Counted from the stretch's first letter, positions 51,666 to 60,967 are shown. The stretch: 64,000 bases of DNA from Thiocapsa roseopersicina (GCF_900106925.1 NZ_FNNZ01000004.1:1-64000), one strand, 5' to 3'. Program-made: numbers and translations. Notes: generated by a model not told the origin, from the sequence alone.

Positions 51666-51748
51666 ATCGCGTCCGGCGCGGCATGGCAACCTTTACATGT
51701 TGCCTCGGATCGGCAAGCTTCAAACTGCGGCGGCGTCGACGCGATTCA
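51663..51748. repeat. 85-bp-class inverted-repeat element, copy 8 (single)
   Basis: An 86-bp unit, TGAATCGCGTC at the left and GACGCGATTCA at the right, perfectly complementary over 11 bp. The arm has T where most copies have C, with the matching A on the other side. TGA is the iscA stop codon. An internal stem GGCAAC/GTTGCC adds to the structure. It lies between iscA and sufE. Confidence 0.85.
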
Positions 51749-51884
51749 GGATTTAGAAGGCTTGGGCACAACAACATCGACGCCGCAGCGCGGTCGATAC
51801 GATACCGAAAACCGTCGTCGAGCCGCCCGTGTCGCTCGATGCCCGGTTTGATCCTACAGTTTCGATTGGGAATACTCCGCATCT

Positions 51885-52307
51885 ATGCTCAACGACGAAA
51901 TGACCGAGATCCTTGAGAACTTCGAGCTCCTCGGCGATTGGGACGAGCGCTATCAGTACCTGGTGGAGATCGGCGAGCGCTTGGCGCCGATGCCGTCCGA
52001 GGACAAGACCGACCGCAACCGTGTCATCGAGTGCATGAGTCTGGTCCACACGGCCGCGCACCCGATGCCGGACCAACCCGGACATCTGGCCTTCAGGGGC
52101 GATTGCGATACCGCGATCATCAAAGGCGTTGTCGCTTTGCTGGTCGGGCTCTTCTCCGGGAAACGACCCGAAGAGATCGAGGCACTGGATGTCGAGGAAC
52201 TGTTCGAGGCGCTCCGGCTCCAAGAGCACCTGAGCCCCAATCGGCATGTCGGTGTTTACGCCATCGTGAATAAGATGAAGGGCCAGGCAAGGTCCGCGAC
52301 CTGCTGA
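51885..52307 (+). CDS. sufE: SufE-family cysteine desulfurase sulfur acceptor
   Basis: SufE takes persulfide sulfur from a cysteine desulfurase such as SufS. The 140-residue protein has the family layout: ILENFELLGDWDERYQYLVEIGERL, the acceptor Cys50 in RNRVIECMSLVH (equivalent to Cys51 of E. coli SufE), and the following FRGDCDTAIIKGVVALLVGLFSG. The SufE pattern after the Cys is less typical (SLVHTAAHP in place of SQVWL). It stands alone, without sufBCDS, next to iscA, so the pair may form a small Fe-S unit interrupted by the element at 51663-51748. Confidence 0.9.
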   Translation: MLNDEMTEILENFELLGDWDERYQYLVEIGERLAPMPSEDKTDRNRVIECMSLVHTAAHPMPDQPGHLAFRGDCDTAIIKGVVALLVGLFSGKRPEEIEALDVEELFEALRLQEHLSPNRHVGVYAIVNKMKGQARSATC

Positions 52308-52485
52308 GATCAGGGTGCCTGAGGCTTGGTTGCCGACGCACAGGCCCGGCTCCACCGATCGTCGCGTCTCGGTGACCCCGATTCCAACGACCCGTTACGT
52401 CGGATATCCGACGAACTGATGCACGTCGAGACGGCATGGGCGCGTGCAGCCGCCGAGCGCCCGCCCGACAACATGGATCCGATGC

Positions 52486-53565
52486 ATGCCCTCCTTACGC
52501 GCCATCACCCGCCTGCTGACTTCTGTCCCGCTCGTCGTCGCCGCGTCCCTGACGGCGACGAGTCCCGCCAACGCCGTCGCCGTCCTGGCAGAGGAAGTCC
52601 GATCGATGCCGTTGGCCGAGCGTGTCGAGGCGCTCGGGACCCTGAAGGCCAACGAATCGGTCAACATCACGGCGAATGTCACCGAGACCATCTCGGCGAT
52701 CCATTTCGATGACGGCCAGCGGGTCAAGGAGGGCGATATCCTGGTCGAGCTGACCAGCGTCGAGCAGCATGCGTTGCTCGACGAGGCACAGGTTCGGGTC
52801 AACGAGGCCGAGCGGCAGTACGAGCGTGTCAAGGCGTTGGTCGCCCAGCGCGCCGCGTCCGAATCGCTCCTCGACGAGCGCAAGCGTGACCTCGACACGG
52901 CCCGCGCCGTCTTGGTCGCGATCGAGTCGCGCCTGTCGGACCGGCTGATCAAGGCGCCCTTCGACGGCGTGCTGGGCCTGCGCAACGTCAGCCGCGGCAC
53001 CCTGGTCGAGCCCGCCGATACCATCACCACACTCGACGACGACAGCGTCATGAAGCTGGATTTCACGGTCCCGAGCGTCTTCATGAACGACATTCAGCCG
53101 GGGCTGCGGATCGAGGCACGTGCGCATACCTACGGCGATCGGGTCTTCGAGGGTGTGGTGCGAGGCGTCGACAGTCGCGTCGACCCGGTGACCCGGTCCA
53201 TTCAGGTCCGTGCCCTGATTCCAAATCCGGAGCGCACCCTCAAGCCGGGATTGCTGATGCGCGTCGTACTCCTGGTCGACCCGCGCAACGGTCTGGTCGT
53301 CCCGGAGGCCGCGATCCTTCACCAGGGCCAGGATCACTTCGTTCAGGTCGTGGTGGAGGGCGAAAAGGGGCTGACCTCCGAGCGCCGTCAAGTCCGGATC
53401 GGGACACGCAAGCCGGGACTGGTCGAGGTGCGCGAGGGGCTCGCGGTAGGCGATCGCGTCATCGTGCATGGCCACCTCAAGGCTCGGCCGGGGCAGCCGA
53501 TCGAGATCCGGAGCACGGCCGACGAACCGATCGACCCGCCGGCGGCACAGGAACCTTCCACATGA
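52486..53565 (+). CDS. RND efflux periplasmic adaptor (membrane-fusion) protein
   Basis: A 359-residue HlyD/AcrA-type adaptor linking an inner-membrane RND pump to an outer-membrane channel. A signal peptide (RLLTSVPLVVAASLTATSPANA) is followed by the lipoyl halves (IHFDDGQRVKEGDILVEL and APFDGVLGLRNVSRGTLVEP) on either side of a coiled-coil hairpin, then beta-barrel and membrane-proximal domains. There is no lipobox. ATG 52486 was chosen because it begins the signal peptide. The last codons overlap the pump gene start (ATGA), so translation is coupled. No TolC-like gene is adjacent. Confidence 0.93.
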   Translation: MPSLRAITRLLTSVPLVVAASLTATSPANAVAVLAEEVRSMPLAERVEALGTLKANESVNITANVTETISAIHFDDGQRVKEGDILVELTSVEQHALLDEAQVRVNEAERQYERVKALVAQRAASESLLDERKRDLDTARAVLVAIESRLSDRLIKAPFDGVLGLRNVSRGTLVEPADTITTLDDDSVMKLDFTVPSVFMNDIQPGLRIEARAHTYGDRVFEGVVRGVDSRVDPVTRSIQVRALIPNPERTLKPGLLMRVVLLVDPRNGLVVPEAAILHQGQDHFVQVVVEGEKGLTSERRQVRIGTRKPGLVEVREGLAVGDRVIVHGHLKARPGQPIEIRSTADEPIDPPAAQEPST

Positions 53566-56500
53566 TCCTGTCCGACATCTCGGTTACCCGCCCTGTCCTT
53601 GCCACCGTCCTGTCGCTCCTGCTGGTCGCCTTCGGGCTGGTCGCCTTCGATCGGTTGCCGCTGCGCGAATATCCCGACATCGACCCGCCGGTCGTCTCGA
53701 TCGAGACCATCTATCCGGGCGCCGCGGCCAACGTCGTCGAGACGCGGATCACCCAGCTGATCGAGGACCGCATCGCCGGGGTCGAGGGCATCCGCACGGT
53801 CGAATCCGTCAGCGAGGACGGGCGCTCGGCCATCACCGTCCAGTTCAATATCGACCGCGACATCGACGGGGCCGCCAACGACGTCCGCGATCGTGTCTCG
53901 GCCGTGCTCGATCAGCTCCCGGCAGAGGCGGAGCCGCCCAATATCCGCAAGGTCGACAGCAACGAAGACGTGATCATGTGGCTGAATCTGGTCAGCGACC
54001 GTATGAGCGTCCCGGAGCTGACCGACTATGCCACGCGCTATCTGGTCGATCGCTTCTCGGTCATCGACGGCGTGGCACGCATCCAGATCGGCGGCAGTCA
54101 GGTCTATGCGATGCGCGTCTGGCTGGACCGCAACGAGCTGGCCGCACGCGCCTTGACGGTGGCGGATGTCGAGGCCGCACTGCGCGCCGAGAACCTGGAG
54201 CTGCCGGCCGGCAGCATCGAGTCGGTCGAGCGTCAATTCAGCGTGCGCATGAACCGCACCTTCAACGACCCGGACGACTTCGCCCGTCTGGTGCTTGCGC
54301 GCGGGACCGACGGACATCTGGTGCGTCTCGGCGATGTGGCCCGGGTCGAGCGCGGCACCGAGGAGAACCGCACCTTCTTCCGCGGCAACGGCGTTCCCAT
54401 GGTCGGAATCGGCGTGGTGAAGCAATCGACCGCGAACACGGTCGCCGTGGCGGACGCCGCCAAGGCGGAGGCCGCCCGCATCAACGCGAGCCTGCCGGAA
54501 GGCATGGAGATCAAGCAGAGCTTCGACTCCTCGATCTTCGTCAAGGACGCCGTCAAGGAGGTCTACAAGACACTCGCGATCGCCATCGGCCTGGTCATCC
54601 TGATCATCTTCCTGTTCTTGGGCAGCGTGCGCGCCATGCTGGTGCCGGCGGTCACCGTTCCGGTCTCGATCGTGGCGACCTTCACCGTTCTGCTCGCGCT
54701 CGGCTTCTCCGTGAATATTCTGACCCTGCTGGCGCTGGTTCTGGCGATCGGACTGGTCGTGGACGACGCCATCGTGGTGCTCGAGAACATCCATCGCCGG
54801 ATGGAGCAGTACGGGGAAACACGCCTGGTCGCCGCCTATCGCGGGACCCGTCAGGTCGCCTTCGCCGTCGTGGCGACGACCGTCGTTCTGATCGCCGTCT
54901 TCGTGCCCATCGCCTTCCTGCAGGGCGACGTCGGGCGACTCTTCGCCGAGTTCGCGCTCACCATGGCCGCGGCGGTGGCTTTTTCGTCCTTCGTCGCCCT
55001 GTCGCTGTCGCCCATGCTCGCGTCTCAGATCCTGCCGCAGTCGCACCGACGCGCATCCCTGACCCACGGGGTCGACTGGGTCTTTCAGTGGGTTCGCCGC
55101 GGCTACGGCGCGATGCTGCGCTTCCTGCTGCGCCAGCCCTGGATCATGGTCTTGACCTTCATCGGGACACTCGGCGCGGCAGTCTGGCTGTTCGAGCAGG
55201 TCCCGCAGGAATATGCGCCGAAGGAGGATCGCGGTGCCTTTTTTGTCCTGATCAATGGCCCCGAAGGCGCGTCTTATCAGTACATGAGCGACTATATGGA
55301 CGAGATCGAGCGCCGCCTCATGCCCTACACCGAATCCGGCGAGGCGATCCGGCTGCTGGTGCGCGCGCCCCGGACCTTCTCCAATACCGCGCTCTTCAAC
55401 TCGGGCATGGCGGTCATGGTCCTGAACGACTTCGGCAAGCGTCGTTCCGGCTGGGTCATCATGGACGAGGTGCGTGCGAAGCTCGCCGACCTTCCGGGCG
55501 TGACCGCCGTTCCGGTCATGCGTCAAGGGTTCGGCGCGCGCATCCAGAAGCCGGTGCAGTTCGTCATCGGCGGCGGGACCTACGAGGAGCTTGCTCAGTG
55601 GCGCGACCTGCTGCTGGAGGCGATCGAAAAGGACAACCCGGGTCTGGTCGGCATCGATTGGGACTACAAGGAGACCAAACCCCAGCTCAAGGTCGAGATC
55701 GACTACGATCGCGCGGCCGATCTCGGGGTGACCGTCGGCAACATCGGGCGCACGCTCGAGACCATGCTCGGCTCGCGCAAGGTGACCACCTACTTGGAGG
55801 CAGGGGAGGAATACGACGTCATCCTCGAAGGCGAGCGCGACGAGCAGCGCACGCCGGGGAGCCTGGAAAACCTCTATGTGCGCTCGGACCGCAGCGGTGA
55901 GCTGATCCCGCTGTCCAACCTGGTCAGCGTGATCGAGTCGGCCGACTCGCAGAGTTTGAACCGCTACAACCGGCTGCGTGCCATCACCATCGAGGCCAAC
56001 CTGGAATCCGGACTGGCGCTCGGCGATGCGCTTAGCTACCTGGAGGCCAAGGTCGCCGAGCACCTGCCCGACCAGGCCCAGATCGACTTTAAGGGACAAA
56101 GCCGCGACTTCCGGACCAGCAACCAAGACATCCTCTTCGTCTTCGTCCTGGGCCTGCTGGTAGTCTTTCTGGTTCTAGCGGCCCAATTCGAGAGTTGGAT
56201 ACACCCGCTCGTCATCATGCTGACGGTGCCGCTGGCAATGGCCGGCGCGCTCCTCGCCCTCTGGCTGACCGGACAGACGCTCAACATCTACAGTCAGATC
56301 GGGCTGATCATGCTGGTCGGCCTCGCCGCCAAGAACGGCATCCTGATCGTGGAATTCGCCAACCAGCTGCGCGACCAAGGCAAGGAATTCCGTGAGGCCC
56401 TGCTGGAAGCCGCCGACGTGCGTCTGCGCCCCATCGTCATGACCGGCGTCACCACCGCCGCCGGCTCGCTTCCGCTGCTCCTGTCGGGCGGCGCCGGCGC

Positions 56501-56663
56501 CGAGACCCGCACCGTCATTGGTACCGTCATCCTAGCGGGCGTCCTCGCGGCAACCGTCTTCACCTTGTTCGTAGTCCCCGTCGCCTACGACCTGCTCGCC
56601 CGCCACACGGGGTCACCCGGCGACGTCAAGCGGCAGCTGGAGCGCGAAATGGATGCATCCTGA
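53562..56663 (+). CDS. RND (AcrB/MexB-like) efflux transporter permease
   Basis: The 1033-residue proton-driven inner-membrane pump forms the drug-binding and export trimer. The N-terminal MILSDISVTRPVLATVLSLLLVAFGLVAF helix and two large periplasmic loops alternate with membrane bundles. The proton-relay Asp pair is in IGLVVDDAIVVLENIHRRME near residue 400, and GLAAKNGILIVEFANQLRDQG follows in TM10-11. Length fits the hydrophobe/amphiphile efflux HAE-1 family, closer to the MdtB/VexF-type sub-branch by character than to AcrB itself; substrate cannot be told. Confidence 0.95.
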   Translation: MILSDISVTRPVLATVLSLLLVAFGLVAFDRLPLREYPDIDPPVVSIETIYPGAAANVVETRITQLIEDRIAGVEGIRTVESVSEDGRSAITVQFNIDRDIDGAANDVRDRVSAVLDQLPAEAEPPNIRKVDSNEDVIMWLNLVSDRMSVPELTDYATRYLVDRFSVIDGVARIQIGGSQVYAMRVWLDRNELAARALTVADVEAALRAENLELPAGSIESVERQFSVRMNRTFNDPDDFARLVLARGTDGHLVRLGDVARVERGTEENRTFFRGNGVPMVGIGVVKQSTANTVAVADAAKAEAARINASLPEGMEIKQSFDSSIFVKDAVKEVYKTLAIAIGLVILIIFLFLGSVRAMLVPAVTVPVSIVATFTVLLALGFSVNILTLLALVLAIGLVVDDAIVVLENIHRRMEQYGETRLVAAYRGTRQVAFAVVATTVVLIAVFVPIAFLQGDVGRLFAEFALTMAAAVAFSSFVALSLSPMLASQILPQSHRRASLTHGVDWVFQWVRRGYGAMLRFLLRQPWIMVLTFIGTLGAAVWLFEQVPQEYAPKEDRGAFFVLINGPEGASYQYMSDYMDEIERRLMPYTESGEAIRLLVRAPRTFSNTALFNSGMAVMVLNDFGKRRSGWVIMDEVRAKLADLPGVTAVPVMRQGFGARIQKPVQFVIGGGTYEELAQWRDLLLEAIEKDNPGLVGIDWDYKETKPQLKVEIDYDRAADLGVTVGNIGRTLETMLGSRKVTTYLEAGEEYDVILEGERDEQRTPGSLENLYVRSDRSGELIPLSNLVSVIESADSQSLNRYNRLRAITIEANLESGLALGDALSYLEAKVAEHLPDQAQIDFKGQSRDFRTSNQDILFVFVLGLLVVFLVLAAQFESWIHPLVIMLTVPLAMAGALLALWLTGQTLNIYSQIGLIMLVGLAAKNGILIVEFANQLRDQGKEFREALLEAADVRLRPIVMTGVTTAAGSLPLLLSGGAGAETRTVIGTVILAGVLAATVFTLFVVPVAYDLLARHTGSPGDVKRQLEREMDAS

Positions 56664-56744
56664 AGAACCGAGCGGCTCAGCCGAGCGTGGCCGCTTCGAC
56701 CAACGGGATACTGACCGGGGGAAGCAGAGACATGACGAGGCCGA

Positions 56745-57356
56745 TCAACCCATGACGTGGATCAATGCCCGGACCGGGCCGAAGCTGCGTCTGTGCTCGG
56801 GACAGGGTCCGAGTTGGCGCAGCGCGTCGATGTGGGCACGGGTGGGATAGCCCTTGTGGCCCGCAAAGCCGTAGCCGGGAAAGGCGCGGTCCAGGTCGCC
56901 CATGAGCCGATCGCGGGCGACCTTGGCAAGAATCGATGCCGCGCCGATCGATGGTACCAAGCCGTCGCCGCCGACGATCGCCTCGGCCGCACACCCGACA
57001 TCCGGACAACGATTTCCGTCGACGAGCACCCGTGTCGGCCGCACAGTCAAGGCCGCAACCGCGCGCTGCATCGCCAGCATGGATGCCTGGAGGATATTGA
57101 GCCGGTCGATCTCCTCCGCGCTCGCCCATGCGACGGACCACGCGAGGGCGTGTTCTCGGATCTCCCGATCCAAGACAGCCCGCCGAGCAGGGGTCAGTTT
57201 CTTGGAATCGTCAAGACCGGCGATCGGGCGGGCCGGATCCAGGATAACGGCAGCAGCGCTGACCGGACCGGCCAGCGGACCCCTGCCTGCCTCGTCGACA
57301 CCCGCGACCCATAAAACCGCGTCCCGCGTGATCAATAGCGTCTGCCTCATATCCAC
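56745..57356 (-). CDS. rnhB: ribonuclease HII
   Basis: RNase HII cuts RNA at RNA-DNA junctions and removes misincorporated ribonucleotides. The core has [23 protein letters not shown] (catalytic Asp-Glu), [22 protein letters not shown] and [13 protein letters not shown], the last with the third acidic residue, so it is intact. The first 15 or so residues ([16 protein letters not shown]) are not typical: homologues start at about the residue before [10 protein letters not shown]. This extension, with both possible ATGs (57356, 57350), is encoded by the inverted-repeat element at 57312-57398. It ends the envelope operon and converges with the RND pump gene. Confidence 0.95.
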   Translation of the reverse strand: MDMRQTLLITRDAVLWVAGVDEAGRGPLAGPVSAAAVILDPARPIAGLDDSKKLTPARRAVLDREIREHALAWSVAWASAEEIDRLNILQASMLAMQRAVAALTVRPTRVLVDGNRCPDVGCAAEAIVGGDGLVPSIGAASILAKVARDRLMGDLDRAFPGYGFAGHKGYPTRAHIDALRQLGPCPEHRRSFGPVRALIHVMG

Positions 57357-57398
57357 ATCGCCGAGGCCATCAAAGACGTTTTCCTCGACGCGGTTTTA
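57312..57398. repeat. 85-bp-class inverted-repeat element, copy 9 (tandem pair C), overlapping the rnhB start
   Basis: An 87-bp unit with ends TAAAACCGCGTC and GACGCGGTTTTA, where both arms carry the same extra A/T. The left half is translated as the first codons of rnhB on the minus strand, including both possible start ATGs. It forms a tandem pair with the copy at 57419-57503 around a 20-bp AT-rich spacer. Confidence 0.85.
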
Positions 57399-57418
57399 GT
57401 CAAGAAACAAAAAATTCT

Positions 57419-57503
57419 TGAATCGCGTCACCGCCGGGGCCGTTTGCACATCCAAGTCCGAATCCAAGGCAAGACGGCACGGATCACACCCGGACGCGAT
57501 TCA
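57419..57503. repeat. 85-bp-class inverted-repeat element, copy 10 (tandem pair C)
   Basis: An 85-bp unit with ends TGAATCGCGTC and GACGCGATTCA. The right end read on the minus strand provides the TGA stop codon of lpxB (57501-57503). The pair spans 192 bp, the same as pair A at 853-1044. Confidence 0.85.
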
Positions 57504-58643
57504 ATATCCAACCAGATCAAGGACTGCCTGCGCCGCGCTCGCTGCGGCATCCTTTCGCAGCCAAAGATGGATGCGCCGATACTCGGCCTGGATCTCGGCG
57601 ACGCGCTCCGCATCATCCAGAAACGCCAGGACGGCCGGCGCCAATAGATCGGCGCGACAGCGGTCTTGGATAAACTCGGGTGCCAGCTCCTTCTCGGCCA
57701 GGAGATTCGCCATGGCGATATAGGGCACCTTGACCAAACCGAGCTGTTTGACGAGGTGATAGGAGATCGGATGAACGCGATAGGCGACCACCATCGGGCG
57801 TTTGGTCAGCAGGGTCTCCAGCGTTGCCGTTCCCGAGGCGGTCAGCACGACATCGGCTGCGGAGAGGACCTCGCGGCTGCGCCCGTCGACCAAGGTGATC
57901 GGGAGATCGGGGGCAACCTGCGCCAAGGCTTGACTGAAGCGCTCGCGCAGCCGGGCGTTGACCAACGGGACGACAAACCGCAGATCCGGGCGGGCGGCGA
58001 GGCAACGCGCTGCGGTCTCGATGAAGGGCTCGGCCAGACGCTCGACCTCGCCCATCCGACTGCCGGGCAGCAGGGCGACGAACGATCCGGCCTGCGGCAG
58101 GCCGAGGGCCCGTCGCGCACCGACCCGATCGATCTCCACCGGGATCTCGTCGGCGAGCGGATGACCGACATAGCGCGCCGGCACGCCGTGCTCGCGCAGG
58201 AAGGTCTCCTCGAACGGGAAGACGCTCAGCATGAGATCCACCGAGCGGCGGATCGACTTGACCCGGCCCGGACGCCAGGCCCAGACGGTGGGACTGACCA
58301 TGTGCACGGTTCGGATCCCAGCCCCGCGCAGTCGGCGCTCAAGACCGAGATTGAAGTCGGGCGCATCCACGCCGATGAAGACGTCCGGGGGATCTTCGAC
58401 GAAATAGCGTACCAGCACGCGCCTGAGCCCGAGAAGCTCGCGAAGCTGGCCGAGAACCTCCATCAGCCCCATTACGGAGAGCCGTTCCATGGCGAAGAGG
58501 GTCTCGCAGCCCTCCTCCTGCATCCGGGGTCCAGCCACGCCGACGAAGCGGACCTCGGGGACCCTTTTGCGGATCTCGCGCGCCAACGCGGCACCCAAGA
58601 TGTCGCCCGATGCCTCGTTGGCGACGATTCCGACCCGCAACAT
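57501..58643 (-). CDS. lpxB: lipid-A-disaccharide synthase
   Basis: LpxB (a GT19 glycosyltransferase) joins UDP-2,3-diacylglucosamine with lipid X to give the lipid A disaccharide at the inner membrane face. The 380-residue protein shows VANEASGDILGAALAREI, then VDAPDFNLGLERRLR, VSPTVWAWRPGRVKSIRR, YVGHPLADEIP, LLPGSRMGEVERL and ASGTATLETLL, the usual LpxB landmarks. Its ATG overlaps the lpxA stop by one base (TGATG). The TGA stop is the end of an inverted-repeat element. Confidence 0.97.
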   Translation of the reverse strand: MLRVGIVANEASGDILGAALAREIRKRVPEVRFVGVAGPRMQEEGCETLFAMERLSVMGLMEVLGQLRELLGLRRVLVRYFVEDPPDVFIGVDAPDFNLGLERRLRGAGIRTVHMVSPTVWAWRPGRVKSIRRSVDLMLSVFPFEETFLREHGVPARYVGHPLADEIPVEIDRVGARRALGLPQAGSFVALLPGSRMGEVERLAEPFIETAARCLAARPDLRFVVPLVNARLRERFSQALAQVAPDLPITLVDGRSREVLSAADVVLTASGTATLETLLTKRPMVVAYRVHPISYHLVKQLGLVKVPYIAMANLLAEKELAPEFIQDRCRADLLAPAVLAFLDDAERVAEIQAEYRRIHLWLRKDAAASAAQAVLDLVGY

Positions 58644-59413
58644 CAGCGCACGATGCTACGACTGCTGTCGGCGATGAAGTCGGCCATGAGGCCGAGCTCC
58701 GGGACGTCCGCGGACATTCGAGTCAGCTCGGCGATCGCCTCGGCCAGCTTCAGATTTCCCATATAGAGTGTGCGATAGGCACGCTTGATCGCTTGAATGG
58801 CAACATCGGAAAAGCCGCGACGTCGCAAGCCCTCCGTGTTGATTCCGCGGGGCTCGGCCGGGTGCCCGCCGACGGTCACGTAGGGGGGAACGTCCTTACT
58901 CAGAACCGATCCCATGGCACAGAAACCGTGGGCGCCGATCCTGCAAAACTGGTGGACAATCGTAAAGCCACCGAGGATGGCCCAGTCCTGGATCTCGACA
59001 TGTCCGCCCAAGGAGGCAGCGTTGGCCATGATGACGTTGTCGCCGATGCGGCAGTCGTGCGCCACGTGGACATAGGCCATGAAGAGATTGTCGTTGCCGA
59101 TCCGGGTCACGCCCTTGTCTTGGACGGTGCCGCGATGCAGCGTCGTGAACTCGCGGATCTGATTGCGATCGCCGATCTCGAGGCGAGTCGCCTCGCCGCC
59201 GTATTTCTTGTCCTGGGGGTCTTCGCCGACGCTCGCGAACTGAAAGATTCGATTGTCCCGGCCGATCCGGGTCGGTCCCTTGATCACGGCATGGGGGCCG
59301 ATCCGGCTCCCCGCGCCGATCTCGACATCCGGGCCGATGACGGCGAAGGGGCCGACCTCGACATCGGAATCCAGCGTAGCCCCCGGATCGACCAAGGCCG
59401 TCGGGTGAATCAA
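58643..59413 (-). CDS. lpxA: UDP-N-acetylglucosamine acyltransferase
   Basis: LpxA catalyses the first step of lipid A synthesis, moving a 3-hydroxyacyl chain from ACP to UDP-GlcNAc. The protein is a left-handed beta-helix of hexapeptide repeats ([21 protein letters not shown] and the following [16 protein letters not shown]), with the catalytic His in [14 protein letters not shown] and the C-terminal helical bundle typical of LpxA. TTG 59413 ([11 protein letters not shown]) overlaps the fabZ stop as TTGA and gives the normal length of about 256. GTG 59437 inside fabZ is the alternative. Confidence 0.96.
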   Translation of the reverse strand: MIHPTALVDPGATLDSDVEVGPFAVIGPDVEIGAGSRIGPHAVIKGPTRIGRDNRIFQFASVGEDPQDKKYGGEATRLEIGDRNQIREFTTLHRGTVQDKGVTRIGNDNLFMAYVHVAHDCRIGDNVIMANAASLGGHVEIQDWAILGGFTIVHQFCRIGAHGFCAMGSVLSKDVPPYVTVGGHPAEPRGINTEGLRRRGFSDVAIQAIKRAYRTLYMGNLKLAEAIAELTRMSADVPELGLMADFIADSSRSIVR

Positions 59414-59856
59414 GCGGTGAAGTCTCGGGCCGTACACATGATCTCGGCGCTGGCCACGAGGCGATCGTCCACGCGTGCCTCGCCGTCGAACTTCCAGATC
59501 CCGCGACGCACGGGTCCGAGCTTCACATCCAGAATCAATTGGTCGCCCGGCTCGACGGGACGTTTGAAGCGCGCCTTGTCGATACCGACGAAATAGTAGA
59601 GCTTGTTGCCGACCTCGTCCGGACGCGAGGCCATCGCCAGTAAGCCGGTCGCCTGCGCCAGCGCCTCGATGATCAAGACACCGGGCATCACCGGACGCAC
59701 AGGAAAATGGCCGGTAAAAAAGGGCTCGTTGTAGGAGACGTTCTTCAAGGCGATCAGATACTCGTTCACCTTGTAGTCGATGACCTTGTCGACCAATAGA
59801 AAAGGATACCGGTGCGGCAAGAGGCTCAGTACCTTATGGATGTCCATTGTGCTCAC
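59410..59856 (-). CDS. fabZ: 3-hydroxyacyl-[acyl-carrier-protein] dehydratase FabZ
   Basis: FabZ dehydrates 3-hydroxyacyl-ACP in fatty acid elongation and so competes with LpxA and LpxD for the same substrates. The 148-residue hotdog-fold protein has [46 protein letters not shown] (catalytic His and Glu) and the following [14 protein letters not shown] 59856 lies 5 nt after GGAGG and is preferred to ATG 59847 or an upstream frame to 59919. It overlaps the lpxA start and sits between lpxD and lpxA as in most gammaproteobacteria. Confidence 0.96.
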   Translation of the reverse strand: MSTMDIHKVLSLLPHRYPFLLVDKVIDYKVNEYLIALKNVSYNEPFFTGHFPVRPVMPGVLIIEALAQATGLLAMASRPDEVGNKLYYFVGIDKARFKRPVEPGDQLILDVKLGPVRRGIWKFDGEARVDDRLVASAEIMCTARDFTA

Positions 59857-59920
59857 GACGTCCTCCGAGCGATCAAGACGCAAATCAGAATCCGTCGGCA
59901 TGGGATGCGATCCCTCCATG

Positions 59921-60967
59921 CTAGGTAGCCTCCCGCCCAGTTGTTTCGTTCATCGTATCGATACGTATCTCAAGTTGTTTGATGCGTCGCGCCAGCTCGT
60001 CCAGATGCCTGAACCGAGCCACGTTGCGTCGCCAATCCGCGCTTGGCATGGCCGGGATCCCGCTGCTGTAGGCGCCGGGCTCCGAGACCGATCGGGTCAC
60101 CATGGCCATCCCCGTAAAATGGACTCCGTCGCCGATCTCCAGATGACCGGCCATCCCGACGGCGCCCGCGATGGTGCAGTTTCGACCGATCCGGGTCGAG
60201 CCCGAGATGCCGGTGTTCGCCGCCATCGCCGTATTCTCGCCGATCTCGACGTTGTGGCCGATCTGAATGTGGTTGTCCAGCTTGACCCCGTCGCCGATTA
60301 GGGTGTCGCCGATCGCACCCCGATCGACCGTGGTGTTGGCGCCGATCTCGACATCGTCGCCCAGGATCGCCCGCCCGATCTGCGGAATGCGCACCCACCG
60401 ATCGCCGTCGCGCGCGAAGCCGAAGCCTTCGCGCCCGATGACGCTGCCGGGGTGCAAAAGCGCGCGCTTGCCGACGAGCGTGCCCGAGCAGAGCGTCACA
60501 CGCGCCACCAACCGGCTCTCCTCGCCGACCCGGACCCCCTCCCCGAGGATACAACCGGGTCCGAGAAACGCGCGTGGACCGACAAGAACGCCGGCCTCCA
60601 GAACACAGGTCGGACCGACCCATGCCGTCGGATCGACCAACGCGGTCGGATCCACGACAGCACTCGGGTGAATACCGCCGACGGTCGCCGGCTCGGGATA
60701 CAGAATCCTCGCCGCATTCGCAAACGTCAGGTAAGGGTTGTCGCTCAGCATGACGGGCACCGAACAGGCGTCGGCGTCGGATTCCGAGAGGATCACGCAG
60801 CCTGCACGAGTATGCCCTAGAAGGCGCTTTAGGCGCCCGTCGCCGAGAAAGGTCAATTCCGTTGCATCGGCGGAGCTCAGCGGCGCGATGCGGCAGACGC
60901 GCGCCTGGGGGTCGCCCCGCAATGGAACCGACAAACGGTCTGCCAATTCGCCGAGCGCGATCTCCAA
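59921..60967 (-). CDS. lpxD: UDP-3-O-(3-hydroxyacyl)glucosamine N-acyltransferase
   Basis: LpxD adds the second, N-linked hydroxyacyl chain in lipid A synthesis. The 348-residue protein has a uridine-binding N-domain ([25 protein letters not shown]), a long left-handed beta-helix with the catalytic His in [20 protein letters not shown], and a C-terminal helix ([14 protein letters not shown]). The start appears to be TTG 60967 ([18 protein letters not shown]) after GGTGAC; no ATG or GTG is available in frame before a stop at 61004. It is followed by fabZ. Confidence 0.96.
   Translation of the reverse strand: MEIALGELADRLSVPLRGDPQARVCRIAPLSSADATELTFLGDGRLKRLLGHTRAGCVILSESDADACSVPVMLSDNPYLTFANAARILYPEPATVGGIHPSAVVDPTALVDPTAWVGPTCVLEAGVLVGPRAFLGPGCILGEGVRVGEESRLVARVTLCSGTLVGKRALLHPGSVIGREGFGFARDGDRWVRIPQIGRAILGDDVEIGANTTVDRGAIGDTLIGDGVKLDNHIQIGHNVEIGENTAMAANTGISGSTRIGRNCTIAGAVGMAGHLEIGDGVHFTGMAMVTRSVSEPGAYSSGIPAMPSADWRRNVARFRHLDELARRIKQLEIRIDTMNETTGREAT

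Noticed and set aside
53388-56126. 912-codon open frame on the minus strand opposite the RND pump gene
   Set aside because: Antisense to a full-length RND transporter with all motifs; low-complexity Asp/Arg/Gln-rich translation typical of a shadow frame.
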